A stretch of 64,000 nucleotides of DNA, from NCBI RefSeq assembly GCF_000153025.1, contig NZ_CH672433.1, positions 42,979-106,978 of the forward strand. The letters run 5' to 3'. The first letter of the stretch is position 1, and every line of letters starts with the position of its first letter. The notes beneath the pieces were generated by a model. It was not told the origin of the DNA, made no database searches, and saw only the letters and a list, made by a program, of their open reading frames with translations. The stretch is from Marinomonas sp. MED121. Its GTDB lineage: Bacteria > Pseudomonadota > Gammaproteobacteria > Pseudomonadales > Marinomonadaceae. The position numbers were made by a program, and so were the translations under genes. This document shows, in pieces, positions 48,211 to 58,665 of this stretch.

Positions 48211-49791
48211 TTAACCATTTATTTGGTTAAATCCAACTAACATATAAAAGAGTATAGCGGCTAAAAAGCCTGATGCAGGTACGGTAATGATCCAAGCTGC
48301 AGCAATCTTAAACAAAGCAGAGCGCTTTACTAGCTCTTGCTTAGTTGCCTTTTTCAAGCCTTTACGCTCTTTCTTAGAGATAGGTGACTCACCGCGAAGT
48401 TGCTTAAGTTCGCGTAAAATATCACGTTTACCTTCTACATCAGCGGCTTCAAAGCGTTCAATAAAGATATCTGTTTCAGCTTTATCATGTCCTGCATCTT
48501 CTGAATGCTCAATGATTTCTTCTAACTTCTTAGCGTAAGATAGTTTTAGATATTCACGTAAGAAGCCCACACCAAAGATACCACCAACTGCAATGTGCGT
48601 TGAGCTAACCGGCAAACCAAGCTGAGAAGCGATAATTACTGTGATAGCAGCGGCCATAGCAATACAAAAGGCACGAGTCTTATCTAACTCAGTGATTTCA
48701 GAGCCTACGGTACGTATTAGTTTAGGTCCGTAAAGCGCTAAACCAAATGCGATACCAATACCACCTACAAGCATAATCCATAGAGGAATCGAAGCTTTAC
48801 TCGAAATATCACCAGAGACAAGGGCATCATTAATAGCAGCCAGAGGCCCAATCGCATTAGCGACATCGTTAGCACCGTGTGCAAAACTGAGTAGTGCAGC
48901 AGAAATAATCAGAGGAATAGTAAATAAGCTGTTAACACTGTCTTTATGATTCTTCAGGCTGGCAGACGCTTTCGCCACAATCGGACGAACAAATAAATAA
49001 GCAGCTGTTGCAATCGCAAAACCAAGCATTGCAGCAGTAACAATATCTGTTTTCCAGATTTTCTTAAGGCCTTTCATGATTAGGTAAGTCGAGAAAGCCC
49101 AAACCATCAAAGCAACCAATAAAGGCACGACCTTACGAGCAGCAGCAATCATATCGTTTTGATATGTAACAGATCGTTTTATATAAATAAGGAATGAAGC
49201 GGCAATCAATCCACCTAATACAGGTGAAATAACCCAACTAGCAGCAATCATAGACATTTGCCCCCAGTTAGCGATGTCCCAACCACCAGCAGCAATACCA
49301 GCACCTAATACACCACCCACAATAGAGTGAGTTGTAGAAACAGGCGCACCTAGATAAGTTGCTAAGTTAAGCCATGTTGCGCCAGCTAATAACGCCGCCA
49401 TCATGACCCAAATAAAGGTTGCGCTGTCTGCAATCGCGTTAGGGTTAATAATCCCTTTTTTGATGGTACTCACAACACTACCACCAGCGATCAAAGCACC
49501 TGATGCTTCAAAAATAGCGGCAATCAAAATAGCGCCAGTCATGCTTAGAGCTTGTGAGCCTACTGCTGGGCCAACATTGTTAGCAACATCATTAGCGCCG
49601 ATATTCAATGCCATATAAGCACCAATAGCAGCGGCAATAGCTAGAATAGAGACATTAGAAATACTTTCTCCATTCATACTAGCGTAAAAGCCAGTTGCCA
49701 CAACAAAGGCAACAGCAATGATTAAACGTACAAGATCACTTCCTAGAAGTGATGGTGTTTTTGTTACAGAATTCGATTTTGCAAGATCCAT
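48211..49791 (-). CDS. pitA: Inorganic phosphate transporter, PiT family
   Basis: The 526-residue protein is an H+- or metal-coupled low-affinity phosphate importer. It has about eleven hydrophobic segments and the two inverted PiT signatures: GANDVANNVGPAVGS and GANDVANAIGPLAA. A charged central-to-late loop (about residues 415-475, KLEEIIEHSEDAGHDKAETD) is in the cytoplasm. It is a little longer than E. coli PitA (499). No PhoU-like DUF47 partner is adjacent, unlike in many bacteria. I saw no convincing Pho box upstream. Confidence 0.93.
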   Translation of the reverse strand: MDLAKSNSVTKTPSLLGSDLVRLIIAVAFVVATGFYASMNGESISNVSILAIAAAIGAYMALNIGANDVANNVGPAVGSQALSMTGAILIAAIFEASGALIAGGSVVSTIKKGIINPNAIADSATFIWVMMAALLAGATWLNLATYLGAPVSTTHSIVGGVLGAGIAAGGWDIANWGQMSMIAASWVISPVLGGLIAASFLIYIKRSVTYQNDMIAAARKVVPLLVALMVWAFSTYLIMKGLKKIWKTDIVTAAMLGFAIATAAYLFVRPIVAKASASLKNHKDSVNSLFTIPLIISAALLSFAHGANDVANAIGPLAAINDALVSGDISSKASIPLWIMLVGGIGIAFGLALYGPKLIRTVGSEITELDKTRAFCIAMAAAITVIIASQLGLPVSSTHIAVGGIFGVGFLREYLKLSYAKKLEEIIEHSEDAGHDKAETDIFIERFEAADVEGKRDILRELKQLRGESPISKKERKGLKKATKQELVKRSALFKIAAAWIITVPASGFLAAILFYMLVGFNQING

Positions 49792-50010
49792 TCTGGGTCT
49801 TCTCTATTTGATTTAATTGGTACCAAAGACTAATGCAACAATATCTGTCGACCGACTAATGAGGTCGCACTCCATGCAATCGATATTGGCTCTCTGGCAT
49901 TTTTCATTGAACTGAAACAAATTCGTCATGAAAATGTAACCGCGGCAATTCTACACTGAGAAAAAACAGATAAAAAGCTTTAAAATTCCTATATATGACA
50001 GTGAATATGA
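49792..50010. other. Region upstream of pit
   Basis: About 220 bases separate the pit start from the next terminator. It should hold the pit promoter. I see no gene and no clear operator. Confidence 0.5.
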
Positions 50011-50046
50011 CATAAAAAAAGGAGCCTAATTGGCCCCTTTTTTAAA
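50011..50046 (-). terminator. Intrinsic terminator of the sarcosine oxidase operon
   Basis: On the plus strand CATA7GGAGCC and GGCCCCT6 can pair with one mismatch around loop TAATT. On the minus strand it reads into seven T and lies about 90 bases after the soxG stop. Confidence 0.75.
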
Positions 50047-50136
50047 TTAGACTATAAAATTATCTTTATAATCAATCATATAGTGTCAGGGACTTTTCAA
50101 ATGTTTTAAAAGTGTGACTAATATATGAACTTTTTG

Positions 50137-50730
50137 TTACAGTTTAATGACAAGTCCGAACTCTTGCGTCGCATCTTCGATCCAACGCCAGACATAATCT
50201 GCAAAGCTACGTCTAACAACCATCCTGAAGCAATGCTCATCCACACGCGTCATGACAACGCTGGCTTTAGCAAAATGCGTTGTGACAGTCTTACCTTGAG
50301 GCAATTCAGCTTCAATATCATAACCGCAGCTTTTCTTCATTAGCGAAATCACATCATCTCCTGAAAGCTCAAATACCGTTTGGCCTCCAGAAACATCCAC
50401 GACAGAGAAATGACCTGTTAACTTAGCGCGTAAACTCGCTTCTAATTCAGCCTCATCACCTTTCGCACTGATAATTAGCCACTCATTTGGACTGATCCAA
50501 TGAATAGAAACATCAGCATTGCTCGCTGAACTTAGCGCTTTCACTGGCAGGCTTAAGCCTAAAACGGCTTCAACAGAAGAAACGAATCCAGCATCACCAC
50601 TATTACCACGTAGCGTCAGGTGGCCATAAAAACCTAATTCTTGAAACTTAACACCGCCTTTTTTGTCTGACTGAAACTGAATATTAGCCAGCGGTGTATC
50701 AGGCCTAACCTTTGCGTTTACATTAGACAT
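50137..50730 (-). CDS. soxG: Sarcosine oxidase gamma subunit
   Basis: The 197-residue subunit matches the SoxG family (YGHLTLRGNSGDAGFVSSVE, VSIHWISPNEWLIIS, FSVVDVSGGQTVFELSG and YVWRWIEDATQEFGL), a GcvT-related fold. I start it at MSNVNAKVRPD (ATG at 50730), which has a strong GGGGAG ribosome binding site and overlaps the soxA stop by 8 bases. A longer frame from 50796 lies within soxA and is unlikely. It is last in soxBDAG. Confidence 0.93.
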   Translation of the reverse strand: MSNVNAKVRPDTPLANIQFQSDKKGGVKFQELGFYGHLTLRGNSGDAGFVSSVEAVLGLSLPVKALSSASNADVSIHWISPNEWLIISAKGDEAELEASLRAKLTGHFSVVDVSGGQTVFELSGDDVISLMKKSCGYDIEAELPQGKTVTTHFAKASVVMTRVDEHCFRMVVRRSFADYVWRWIEDATQEFGLVIKL

Positions 50731-53700
50731 GTTGTTTCTCCCCTTTGGCATCATAGAAGACATAATCAGTAATTTCAGCTTCAATCGTACGACCATCTGC
50801 TAATGGGAAGTAAACAGACTCGCCTTTACGATTGTGCCCATCTTTAATTACAGCCAAAGCAAAACTATGGCCAAGTACCGCACTGTAATAACTTGAAGTC
50901 ACATGACCCACCATGGTCATTGGGATACTTTCATTCGGATCACGAACCGCCTGCGCACCTTCTGGCAAGATCACATTGGCATCTTTCGGCTTAAGACCAA
51001 CAAACTGTTTACGATCTGTTCTTGCGGTATCAGGTCGAGTAAAGGAACGCTTACCGATAAAGCTAAACTCTTTATTCTTACCAATACACCAGCTCATATC
51101 CATATCTTGTGGCGTTACTGATCCATCAGTGTCTTGACCGACAATGATAAAGCCTTTTTCCGCACGTAATACGTGCATCGTCTCAGTACCATAAGGGGTA
51201 ATATCAAACTCTTTACCCGCTTCCATAATAGCTTCCCAGACATGCAAACCATGATTTGCTTGTACGTTAATCTCGTAAGAAAGCTCACCAGTGAAACTGA
51301 TACGAAAGACACGAGATTTAACACCCGCTACGGTACCGCTACGCCAATCCATGAACTTAAAGCTGTCTTTATCAAGATCAATGTCATCACACACTTTCGC
51401 CAATACTTTGCGAGAGTTAGGGCCTGAGATTGTCATGGTTGACCAATGGTCTGTCACAGAAGTCATATAAACGTCTAGTTCAGGCCACTCTGTTTGATGC
51501 CAAAGCTCTAGCCACTCAAGTACATTAGCTGCACCACCTGTTGTGGTTGTCAGAATGAAATGATCATCGGCAATACAAGAAGTCACACCGTCATCCATGA
51601 TCATGCCATCTTCTTTTAGCATAAGGCCATAACGACATTTACCAACGGCTAACTTGCTCCAAGCATTGGTATAAACACGGTTTAAGAATTCACGTGCATC
51701 TTTACCTTGGATATCAATCTTACCAAGTGTAGAAGCATCCAATATGCCCACACTGTTACGTGTTGCTAAACATTCACGATCCAGTGTTTGTTGCATGGTT
51801 TCACCAGGCTTAGGGAAGTACCAAGGACGTTTCCATTGGCCCACATCCTCAAACAAAGCGCCGTTAGCTTCATGCCAAGACTGCATAGCTGTATAACGAA
51901 TAGGATCAAACAAGCTGTCTGTATCACGTCCTGCAATCGCACCAAAAGTTGTTGGTGTATAAGAAGGACGGAAGATAGTTGTCCCTGTTTCTGCAATTGT
52001 CTTATTCAAAGACTGAGCCGCAACAGCCATACCATTAATGTTACCCAACTTACCTTGGTCAGTACCAAAGCCCAATGCGGTATAACGCTTAACATGCTCA
52101 ATCGACTCGAAGCCTTCACGTGTCGCCAACTCAATACCCGCCGCAGTAACATCGTTTTGCATATCAACAAACTGCTTAGGTGCACGGCTTACTGATTTAG
52201 AGTGCGGTACTAAGAAGAGCGCCTGAGCTTGCCCTGTTTTAACAAGATCAACACTCGGTACTTTAATTGAGTTAGAACCATCACCAAACCCAGCCTCACA
52301 TGCAGCTTGAGCGCCGATAACTAAACCTTGCTCTAAGCTATCAGATAGCTGATGCTGACCCATTAACGAACCAACGCAATGTTGTTTCTGTACTGTTTTA
52401 CCCGGTAAGAAACCAATAATGTCGTCATTCCATACTGGACGAGAACCTGTGTGGCAACTCAAATGTACAACAGGGCTCCAGCCGCCAGAGGTAGCAATAA
52501 TGTCGCAATCATAATTCTGACTAGCACCCGTTACTTGCGTACCTTCAGCATTAATAGGTGCCACAGTCGCAGCATAAACACGACGGCTACCTTTTGCTTC
52601 AATAACAGCATGTGAGAACCAGATTTTAAGCCCTAATTTTTTCGCTTCTTCAACCAGCTCGCCGCTTGATTGCGCACGACTATCAGCAATACCAATTACT
52701 TTACGACCTGCTTTATGCCAATCAATTGCTGCTTGATAACCTGAATCATTGGCAGTTGATACCACCAAAGCATTACCTGGTGCAACAGCATAACGGTTTA
52801 GATAAACACTGATAGACGAGGCTAACATCACCCCAGGAATATCATTGTTCGCAAAGATCAAAGGTCGCTCTTGTGCGCCTGGCGCCAAGATAACTTGTTT
52901 CGCACGGACACGATGCATACGTTGACGTGCCCCTCTTGGAGAGATCTCACCAAGATGATCAGTACGACGCTCTATGACAGCTAAGAAGTTATGGTCGTAA
53001 TAGCCCATTACCGTACTGCGTGGCAATACATTCACATTGGAATAATCTTCTAAGGCTTCTATCGTATCTTTTAGCCAAGCACTTGCAGGTGCACCATTAA
53101 TCATTTGAGTCGTGCTAAGCAGGCTGCCACCCATTTCATTTTGCTCATCTGCTATGATAACTCGCGCACCGGTTTTCGCAGCCGCTAATGCAGCGGAAAG
53201 ACCAGCAGGGCCAGCTCCGACAATCATGACATCACAGTGATGGTTAACTTTATCGTAAGTATCTGGGTCAGGAGCGGTTGGCGCTTTACCTAAACCTGCC
53301 GCTTTACGAATAAAGTGCTCATAGGTCATCCACAATTTTTGTGGGTACATAAAGGTTTTGTAGTAAAAACCTGGTGGCATCATGGCACCCGCTTTTCCAA
53401 GCGTAGCCATCAAATCAAAGTTGACACTTGGCCAACCGGCAACAGGATTAGCAACTAAACCCGCGTAAAGTTCTTGCTGTGTCGCTCTCACATTAGGAAT
53501 AGTAGACGCGCCAGTGCCCAACTGAATCACACCATTTGGCTCTTCGCTACCATGACCTGTAATACCACGAGGTCGAGAATATTTGAAACTACGGGCGATA
53601 ATATCTACGCCATTAGCAAGTAAAGCTGAAGCGAGAGTATCCCCGTCAAAGCCTTTATAAGATTTGCCGTCAAAACTAAAGTTAATGACTTTTTTACGGT

Positions 53701-53740
53701 CAATACGACCGCCACTGTCTAAGCGTTTGTTCTGGCTCAT
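50723..53740 (-). CDS. soxA: Sarcosine oxidase alpha subunit
   Basis: The alpha subunit of heterotetrameric sarcosine oxidase turns sarcosine into glycine, with the methyl group passed to tetrahydrofolate or released as formaldehyde. The 1005 residues have an N-terminal 2Fe-2S-ferredoxin-like domain (INFSFDGKSYKGFDGDTLAS), an NAD-binding domain (VMIVGAGPAGLSAALAAAKTG) and a C-terminal aminomethyltransferase (GcvT-like) part that binds folate (TISGPNSRKVLAKV, GELSYEINVQANHGLHVWEA). It starts inside the soxD stop (4-base overlap) and runs into soxG. Confidence 0.97.
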   Translation of the reverse strand: MSQNKRLDSGGRIDRKKVINFSFDGKSYKGFDGDTLASALLANGVDIIARSFKYSRPRGITGHGSEEPNGVIQLGTGASTIPNVRATQQELYAGLVANPVAGWPSVNFDLMATLGKAGAMMPPGFYYKTFMYPQKLWMTYEHFIRKAAGLGKAPTAPDPDTYDKVNHHCDVMIVGAGPAGLSAALAAAKTGARVIIADEQNEMGGSLLSTTQMINGAPASAWLKDTIEALEDYSNVNVLPRSTVMGYYDHNFLAVIERRTDHLGEISPRGARQRMHRVRAKQVILAPGAQERPLIFANNDIPGVMLASSISVYLNRYAVAPGNALVVSTANDSGYQAAIDWHKAGRKVIGIADSRAQSSGELVEEAKKLGLKIWFSHAVIEAKGSRRVYAATVAPINAEGTQVTGASQNYDCDIIATSGGWSPVVHLSCHTGSRPVWNDDIIGFLPGKTVQKQHCVGSLMGQHQLSDSLEQGLVIGAQAACEAGFGDGSNSIKVPSVDLVKTGQAQALFLVPHSKSVSRAPKQFVDMQNDVTAAGIELATREGFESIEHVKRYTALGFGTDQGKLGNINGMAVAAQSLNKTIAETGTTIFRPSYTPTTFGAIAGRDTDSLFDPIRYTAMQSWHEANGALFEDVGQWKRPWYFPKPGETMQQTLDRECLATRNSVGILDASTLGKIDIQGKDAREFLNRVYTNAWSKLAVGKCRYGLMLKEDGMIMDDGVTSCIADDHFILTTTTGGAANVLEWLELWHQTEWPELDVYMTSVTDHWSTMTISGPNSRKVLAKVCDDIDLDKDSFKFMDWRSGTVAGVKSRVFRISFTGELSYEINVQANHGLHVWEAIMEAGKEFDITPYGTETMHVLRAEKGFIIVGQDTDGSVTPQDMDMSWCIGKNKEFSFIGKRSFTRPDTARTDRKQFVGLKPKDANVILPEGAQAVRDPNESIPMTMVGHVTSSYYSAVLGHSFALAVIKDGHNRKGESVYFPLADGRTIEAEITDYVFYDAKGEKQHV

Positions 53741-54033
53741 GCTAAGTCGTCCTCACTTTTAACTGCAGGCTGCTCACCTATTTTGTAACTTTCATGAATC
53801 TTGTAAGTAACCGTGTCACGGGTAACATTAAAAAATTGACGACACCCTGTGGTGTGATACCAAAGTTCGTGATGAATTCCTTTTGGATTTTTTCTGAAAA
53901 ACAGGTAGCTTCCCCACTCTTCATCCGTTAAGGCTTCTGGATCTTTAGGACGCACAATATGCGCTTGTCCACGATAATGAAATTCATCTTCCTCACGATA
54001 TTCTTGACAATGAGGACAAAAGATATGCAACAT
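53737..54033 (-). CDS. soxD: Sarcosine oxidase delta subunit
   Basis: This small 98-residue subunit binds zinc: cysteines in FCPHCQEYREEDEFHY with histidine, and HTTGCRQFFNVTRDTVT. It fits between SoxB and SoxA in the heterotetramer. It lies 11 bases after soxB and overlaps soxA by 4 bases. Confidence 0.95.
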   Translation of the reverse strand: MLHIFCPHCQEYREEDEFHYRGQAHIVRPKDPEALTDEEWGSYLFFRKNPKGIHHELWYHTTGCRQFFNVTRDTVTYKIHESYKIGEQPAVKSEDDLA

Positions 54034-54044
54034 AAGAATACCTC

Positions 54045-55295
54045 CTAGTGGGCAACGCCGGCAGCGCCGTGTTCGTCAATTAAGAAACCAGAATTAAAGC
54101 GATCAATAGTGAAGGCTTTTGCCAATGGATGAGGATCATCATGTGCAATCGTATGGGCAAAAACATTACCTGAACCAGGTGTTGCTTTAAAACCACCGGT
54201 GCCCCAACCACAGTTGAAGTACAGACCCGGCACAGATGTTTTACTGATAATTGGGCAAGCATCCGGTGTCGTATCAACAATACCACCCCAAGCTCGGTTC
54301 ATACGGACACGACGAACATCAGGGAAAAGCTCACAAATGGCTGCTAACGTATGTTCAATACCTTGGAATGATCCACGTTGGCCATAACCGTTGTATGAGT
54401 CGATACCCGCACCAATAACCAAGTCACCTTTGTCTGATTGACTCATATAACCATGTACTGCATTCGACATAACAACCGTATCAATAATGGGTTTGATCGG
54501 CTCAGATACACAGGCTTGTAGTGGGTGACTTTCTAGAGGAAGCTCTAAACCCACCATACGAGCAAGTTCAGAAGAGTTGCCAGAAGCAACACAGGCTACT
54601 TTTTTGGCAGCGATAAAACCATTGTTGGTTTCAACACCACAAACAGCCCCTTCATGACGACGAATACCTGTCACTTCTGTCTGTTGAATGAGATCAACAC
54701 CTAGCGCATCAGCAGCACGCGCAAATCCCCAAGCAACGGCATCATGACGAGCGACACCGGCTCTTGGTTGCCAAGACGCACCTAACACTGGGTAACGCGC
54801 ATTGTCTGAGCAATCCAACAAAGGACAAATTTCTTTTACTTGGGCGGCATTGAGCACATTACCGTCAATACCATTTAAACGGTTAGCATTTACGCGACGC
54901 TCGATATCACGCATATCTTGTAGATTATGCCCAAGGTTTAATACACCGCGTTGTGAGAACATCACATTATAGTTAAGGTCTTGACTAAGTCCTTCCCATA
55001 ACTTCATTGCATGTTCATACAGGTTTGCAGCTTCATCCCATAAGTAGTTAGAGCGAACAATGGTGGTATTACGTGCGGTATTACCGCCACCTAGATAGCC
55101 CTTCTCGACGACAGCAACATTAGTAATACCATGTTCTTTCGCTAGGTAATAAGCTGTGGCCAAACCATGGCCACCACCACCAACAATGACAACATCATAA
55201 ACCTGTTTCGGTTTAGGATTACGCCAAACTCTCTGCCAATTTTCATGATGACTTAGAGCATGCTTAAAAAGACTAAACACTGAATAACGTTTCAT
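54045..55295 (-). CDS. soxB: Sarcosine oxidase beta subunit
   Basis: The catalytic 416-residue beta subunit is a D-amino-acid-oxidase-type flavoprotein. The FAD site is [23 protein letters not shown] (about residues 33-55). [16 protein letters not shown] includes the loop that carries the covalent FMN histidine region in relatives, and [16 protein letters not shown] is the C-terminal FAD contact. It is first in soxBDAG and lies 86 bases downstream of sdaA on the same strand. Confidence 0.97.
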   Translation of the reverse strand: MKRYSVFSLFKHALSHHENWQRVWRNPKPKQVYDVVIVGGGGHGLATAYYLAKEHGITNVAVVEKGYLGGGNTARNTTIVRSNYLWDEAANLYEHAMKLWEGLSQDLNYNVMFSQRGVLNLGHNLQDMRDIERRVNANRLNGIDGNVLNAAQVKEICPLLDCSDNARYPVLGASWQPRAGVARHDAVAWGFARAADALGVDLIQQTEVTGIRRHEGAVCGVETNNGFIAAKKVACVASGNSSELARMVGLELPLESHPLQACVSEPIKPIIDTVVMSNAVHGYMSQSDKGDLVIGAGIDSYNGYGQRGSFQGIEHTLAAICELFPDVRRVRMNRAWGGIVDTTPDACPIISKTSVPGLYFNCGWGTGGFKATPGSGNVFAHTIAHDDPHPLAKAFTIDRFNSGFLIDEHGAAGVAH

Positions 55296-55381
55296 ATCAC
55301 CACCCTAGAAATTGCTGCCATATTGTTCACTGCCATCAACCACTAAATAACTACTTTATTAGGAATAAAGGAAAGTCGTCG

Positions 55382-56764
55382 TCAACATTCAATCACGTTA
55401 ACGGCTAATCCCCCTCGCGAAGTTTCTTTGTACTTATCATTCATATCACGCCCAGTATCTCGCATGGTTTTAATTACCTTATCCAGAGATACATAGTGTG
55501 TTCCATCACCACGAAGTGCCATGGACGCTGAGTTAATTGCCTTAACTGAGGCCATTGCATTACGCTCAATACAAGGTACTTGAACCAATCCACCAATAGG
55601 ATCACAGGTCAGTCCCAAGTTGTGCTCCATACCAATTTCAGCGGCATTTTCAATTTGACCTGGAGAACCACCGGTTGCAGCAGCTAAACCTGCCGCCGCC
55701 ATCGCACAGGCAGATCCGACTTCACCTTGGCAACCTACTTCGGCACCAGAGATAGAGGCATTCTCTTTAAATAGAAGCCCAATCGCAGCAGCCGTTAAAA
55801 AGAAGTCGACAATGCCCTCTTCATTTGAGCGAGGACAAAAATCCCAATAGTAATGAAGTACAGCCGGAATAATGCCAGCAGCTCCATTCGTCGGTGCTGT
55901 TACAATACGCCCACCGCCCGCATTTTCTTCATTGACCGCTAAGGCATATAAATTAACCCAGTCCATAGCGCCTAAAGATGGGGTAATCATATCCATCTTA
56001 TTTTTCTTATTTAAATCTTGATAAAGACTAGCAGCGCGACGCTTTACTTTAAGACCACCTGGCAAAATGCCTTCTGTCTGAATTCCTTTATCAATGCAAG
56101 CTTTCATGACATGCCAGATACTTAAAATACCGGCCTTTATCTCATCTTCACTGCGCCATGCTTTTTCGTTTTCCAGCATGATTTGAGCAATACTTAAATC
56201 ATGTTCAGCACATAGCTCCAGCAAGGCCTCACTACTGTGAAAGTCATAGGCAAGCTGAGTTGAATCTTCGACAAGTTCAACCTCACCTTGATCATTTTCA
56301 TTGACAATAAAACCGCCACCAACTGAGTAGTAGGTTTTTTCACAAATCAAAGTTTGAGCATCGTCATAAGCACGTAAGGTCATACCATTTGCATGGAAGT
56401 CTAAACGATCAATTCTGTGATAAATCAAATCTGTAGCGGGTTCAAAAGCAACACTATGCTTAGTGTTCAAGTTAATTTGATGACTAGATTCAATCGCATC
56501 AACCCTAGGATCAACAGTGTCTGGGTCTATAGAATCAGGAAGCTCACCTTCTAGGCCCATCAGTACCGCTTTACCTGTACCGTGACCTTTACCTGTCGCC
56601 CCTAGCGAGCCATAAAGTTCACACATTACTCGGGTGACATTAGGTAAAAGTGCTTCATCTTCTAAGAAATGCACAAATTGATTAGCTGCCACCATAGGCC
56701 CCACAGTGTGAGAACTGGATGGACCAATGCCAACTTTAAATAAATCGAATAAACTAATTGCCAT
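55382..56764 (-). CDS. sdaA: L-serine ammonia-lyase, iron-sulfur type
   Basis: This 4Fe-4S dehydratase turns L-serine into pyruvate and ammonia. The 460 residues start with [21 protein letters not shown], the single-chain SdaA/SdaB start. Cluster cysteines are visible in [16 protein letters not shown] and [20 protein letters not shown]. In glycine betaine catabolism, glycine plus a one-carbon unit gives serine, which this enzyme passes to pyruvate; its place between gbcB and soxB fits that job. Confidence 0.96.
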   Translation of the reverse strand: MAISLFDLFKVGIGPSSSHTVGPMVAANQFVHFLEDEALLPNVTRVMCELYGSLGATGKGHGTGKAVLMGLEGELPDSIDPDTVDPRVDAIESSHQINLNTKHSVAFEPATDLIYHRIDRLDFHANGMTLRAYDDAQTLICEKTYYSVGGGFIVNENDQGEVELVEDSTQLAYDFHSSEALLELCAEHDLSIAQIMLENEKAWRSEDEIKAGILSIWHVMKACIDKGIQTEGILPGGLKVKRRAASLYQDLNKKNKMDMITPSLGAMDWVNLYALAVNEENAGGGRIVTAPTNGAAGIIPAVLHYYWDFCPRSNEEGIVDFFLTAAAIGLLFKENASISGAEVGCQGEVGSACAMAAAGLAAATGGSPGQIENAAEIGMEHNLGLTCDPIGGLVQVPCIERNAMASVKAINSASMALRGDGTHYVSLDKVIKTMRDTGRDMNDKYKETSRGGLAVNVIEC

Positions 56765-56852
56765 AACAACGCCTCATGGATAGATACCTACTAGTTCATA
56801 TAAATGAACCAGTATGTGAAAAGGTTTAAAACTTTCCCTATTAGAACATAAA

Positions 56853-56868
56853 GTTTCCGATAGGAAAC
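56853..56868. repeat. Small inverted repeat between gbcB and sdaA
   Basis: GTTTCC and GGAAAC flank GATA. It sits about 90 bases upstream of the sdaA start and just after the gbcB stop. It might be an operator or a weak terminator; there is no T run. Confidence 0.35.
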
Positions 56869-56879
56869 AGAGTTTTTAA

Positions 56880-57971
56880 TTAAACCTCTATTTCGACGTC
56901 CGTTTTTGGCTTAGAACAACATGAAAGGATATAACCTTCTGCAACATCATCATCGGTAATACCGCCGTTATGCTCCATTTCAACTTCTCCGGAGACTTTT
57001 AGTACACGACAGGTTCCACAAATTCCCATACCACACGCTTTAGGAATACGAATACCAAGTTGAGTAGCGGCAGAATGAACTGTTTCTTCTGCTTTAACCT
57101 TAATGCCTTTACCTATGTTGGTAAAAGATACCATGGCACCTTCTGATCTATCTTCTAGCGCTTCTTCTTGCGCTTCTGTCAGAATGTCTAGGTCAGCATC
57201 GGCTGGCGGCTCGCCAAAGCTTTCTTCAAAGTAATTTTCCATCGGGAAGTCTGCATCTTTAAGCATCTTCTTCACCGCCGCCATATAAGGGGCAGGTCCA
57301 CAACAGAAAACAGTACGCTCTTTAAAGTCTGGGGCCATTAGCTGTAGTTTGAATAAATCTAAATAGCCACGATAACCCGCCCAAGTTTCACCAATACCAT
57401 GAGTTTCACAGATAAAGTTAACTTGTAAATTATTAACGCGTGAATCCATTAACTCCAATTCACGCCTAAAAATAATATCAGTCGGTGTTCGCGCACTATG
57501 ACAAAACACCATATCCACACCGGTATTAGTATCATAAAGCCAACGTGCCATTGACATAGTTGGTGTGATACCACTACCACCCGATAATAAAAGCACTTTT
57601 TCAGCAGGGTAGTCGATACAGTTAAATACCCCCATAGGTCCATGAACAGCGAGTTCATCACCCTCAGTCAGATTGTCATGTAACCAGTTAGACACTTGTC
57701 CGCCAGGCACACGTTTGACTGTAATTGAAAAGCTGTAAGGCACAGAAGGTGAGGATGCGATGGTATAGCTCCGCATTACCTGCTCACCTTCAATCATAAG
57801 CTCCAAGGTCACAAACTGACCTGGCTTGAAGAAGAACATGATTGGCTGTTCTGCCATAAAGCAAAATGTAGTCACATCAGGTGTTTCCCAAATACGGTTT
57901 ACACACCTTACTTGGTGACGGCCATTTGCCCATGTTTGAGTATTTACTGTGTTTAAAAAAGTATCATTCAT
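56880..57971 (-). CDS. gbcB: Glycine betaine demethylase reductase subunit GbcB
   Basis: GbcB passes electrons from NAD(P)H to the Rieske oxygenase GbcA, which demethylates glycine betaine to dimethylglycine. The 363 residues have an FAD/NAD reductase part (MRSYTIASSPSVPYSFSITV, VLLLSGGSGITPTMSMARWL, VFCCGPAPYMAAVKKML) and a C-terminal plant-type 2Fe-2S ferredoxin (CGMGICGTCRVL with a last cysteine in ILSCCSKPK). gbcA is usually the neighbour but is not in this window. Strong similarity to other hybrid-cluster reductases leaves a little doubt, which the sox/gbdR context reduces. Confidence 0.92.
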   Translation of the reverse strand: MNDTFLNTVNTQTWANGRHQVRCVNRIWETPDVTTFCFMAEQPIMFFFKPGQFVTLELMIEGEQVMRSYTIASSPSVPYSFSITVKRVPGGQVSNWLHDNLTEGDELAVHGPMGVFNCIDYPAEKVLLLSGGSGITPTMSMARWLYDTNTGVDMVFCHSARTPTDIIFRRELELMDSRVNNLQVNFICETHGIGETWAGYRGYLDLFKLQLMAPDFKERTVFCCGPAPYMAAVKKMLKDADFPMENYFEESFGEPPADADLDILTEAQEEALEDRSEGAMVSFTNIGKGIKVKAEETVHSAATQLGIRIPKACGMGICGTCRVLKVSGEVEMEHNGGITDDDVAEGYILSCCSKPKTDVEIEV

Positions 57972-58665
57972 CGACTTTACTCTTCTTATCTTCTTCTTAT
58001 GCTTTTCTTATTTAGCTAACAATAAATATTAGCTTGAGTCTGAATAAAACGGAGTATGTGTTTAGCTGCTCTCACTCGTTTATTCAAAAACGACATTTTT
58101 ATACTCCAACTCTCCAAATTAGTTAAAACAGCTTACTGATGTTAAGGCGAATATAGGTTTCTCATCACAATTAAGGCTAATAGAGAATGATTCTCAGGGT
58201 AAATGACCTCAATTTCGACTGTTTAGACAGATAAATTGCGACTATGCCTGCTTATTTGAAGTGTCGCATAAAGAATAAACGTTAGATGACAATTGACCTT
58301 AGACAACAAATCTATGGTTTTTTTGCTCAAATATGACACTTATACCTTTAAAAATAAGACTTTAAAGAAGTTTTCGTGACAAAAAGCAGAGGTCTTGAAG
58401 CAATACATCTAAAAAGAATTTACTAAAAAGCTAGATTTTGCCGCTTTTGAATGCTTTATTGTCGTTATTGGAATACCCGTATTCCTAACCGACATGGCAC
58501 AGTACGAATTGGGCACTAGAATAACAAAATGGCTGTATATAAGACTGATTTAAAATAACAATACATAAGTTCAGATTCAGGATTACGCTAAATCAAAACT
58601 GAAAGTCATTGTCGCTGATAGATCGGCTATAAAGCCCACCCACCCAACATATAGAGGTAGTCGAG
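57972..58665. other. 694-base divergent region between gbcB and gbdR
   Basis: This long AT-rich gap holds the promoters of gbcB-sdaA-sox and of gbdR. I see no gene in it. A 7-bp dyad GGAATAC/GTATTCC with a CC centre lies at 58470-58485. Confidence 0.55.
58470..58485. promoter_or_regulatory. Candidate operator dyad upstream of gbdR
   Basis: GGAATACCCGTATTCC is a perfect 7-bp inverted repeat with a 2-base centre, about 180 bases before the gbdR start. It looks like a site for a dimeric regulator. Which one is unknown. Confidence 0.45.

Noticed and set aside
51788..52195. 135-codon plus-strand frame inside soxA
   Set aside because: It is antisense to a well-conserved gene and shows no domain.
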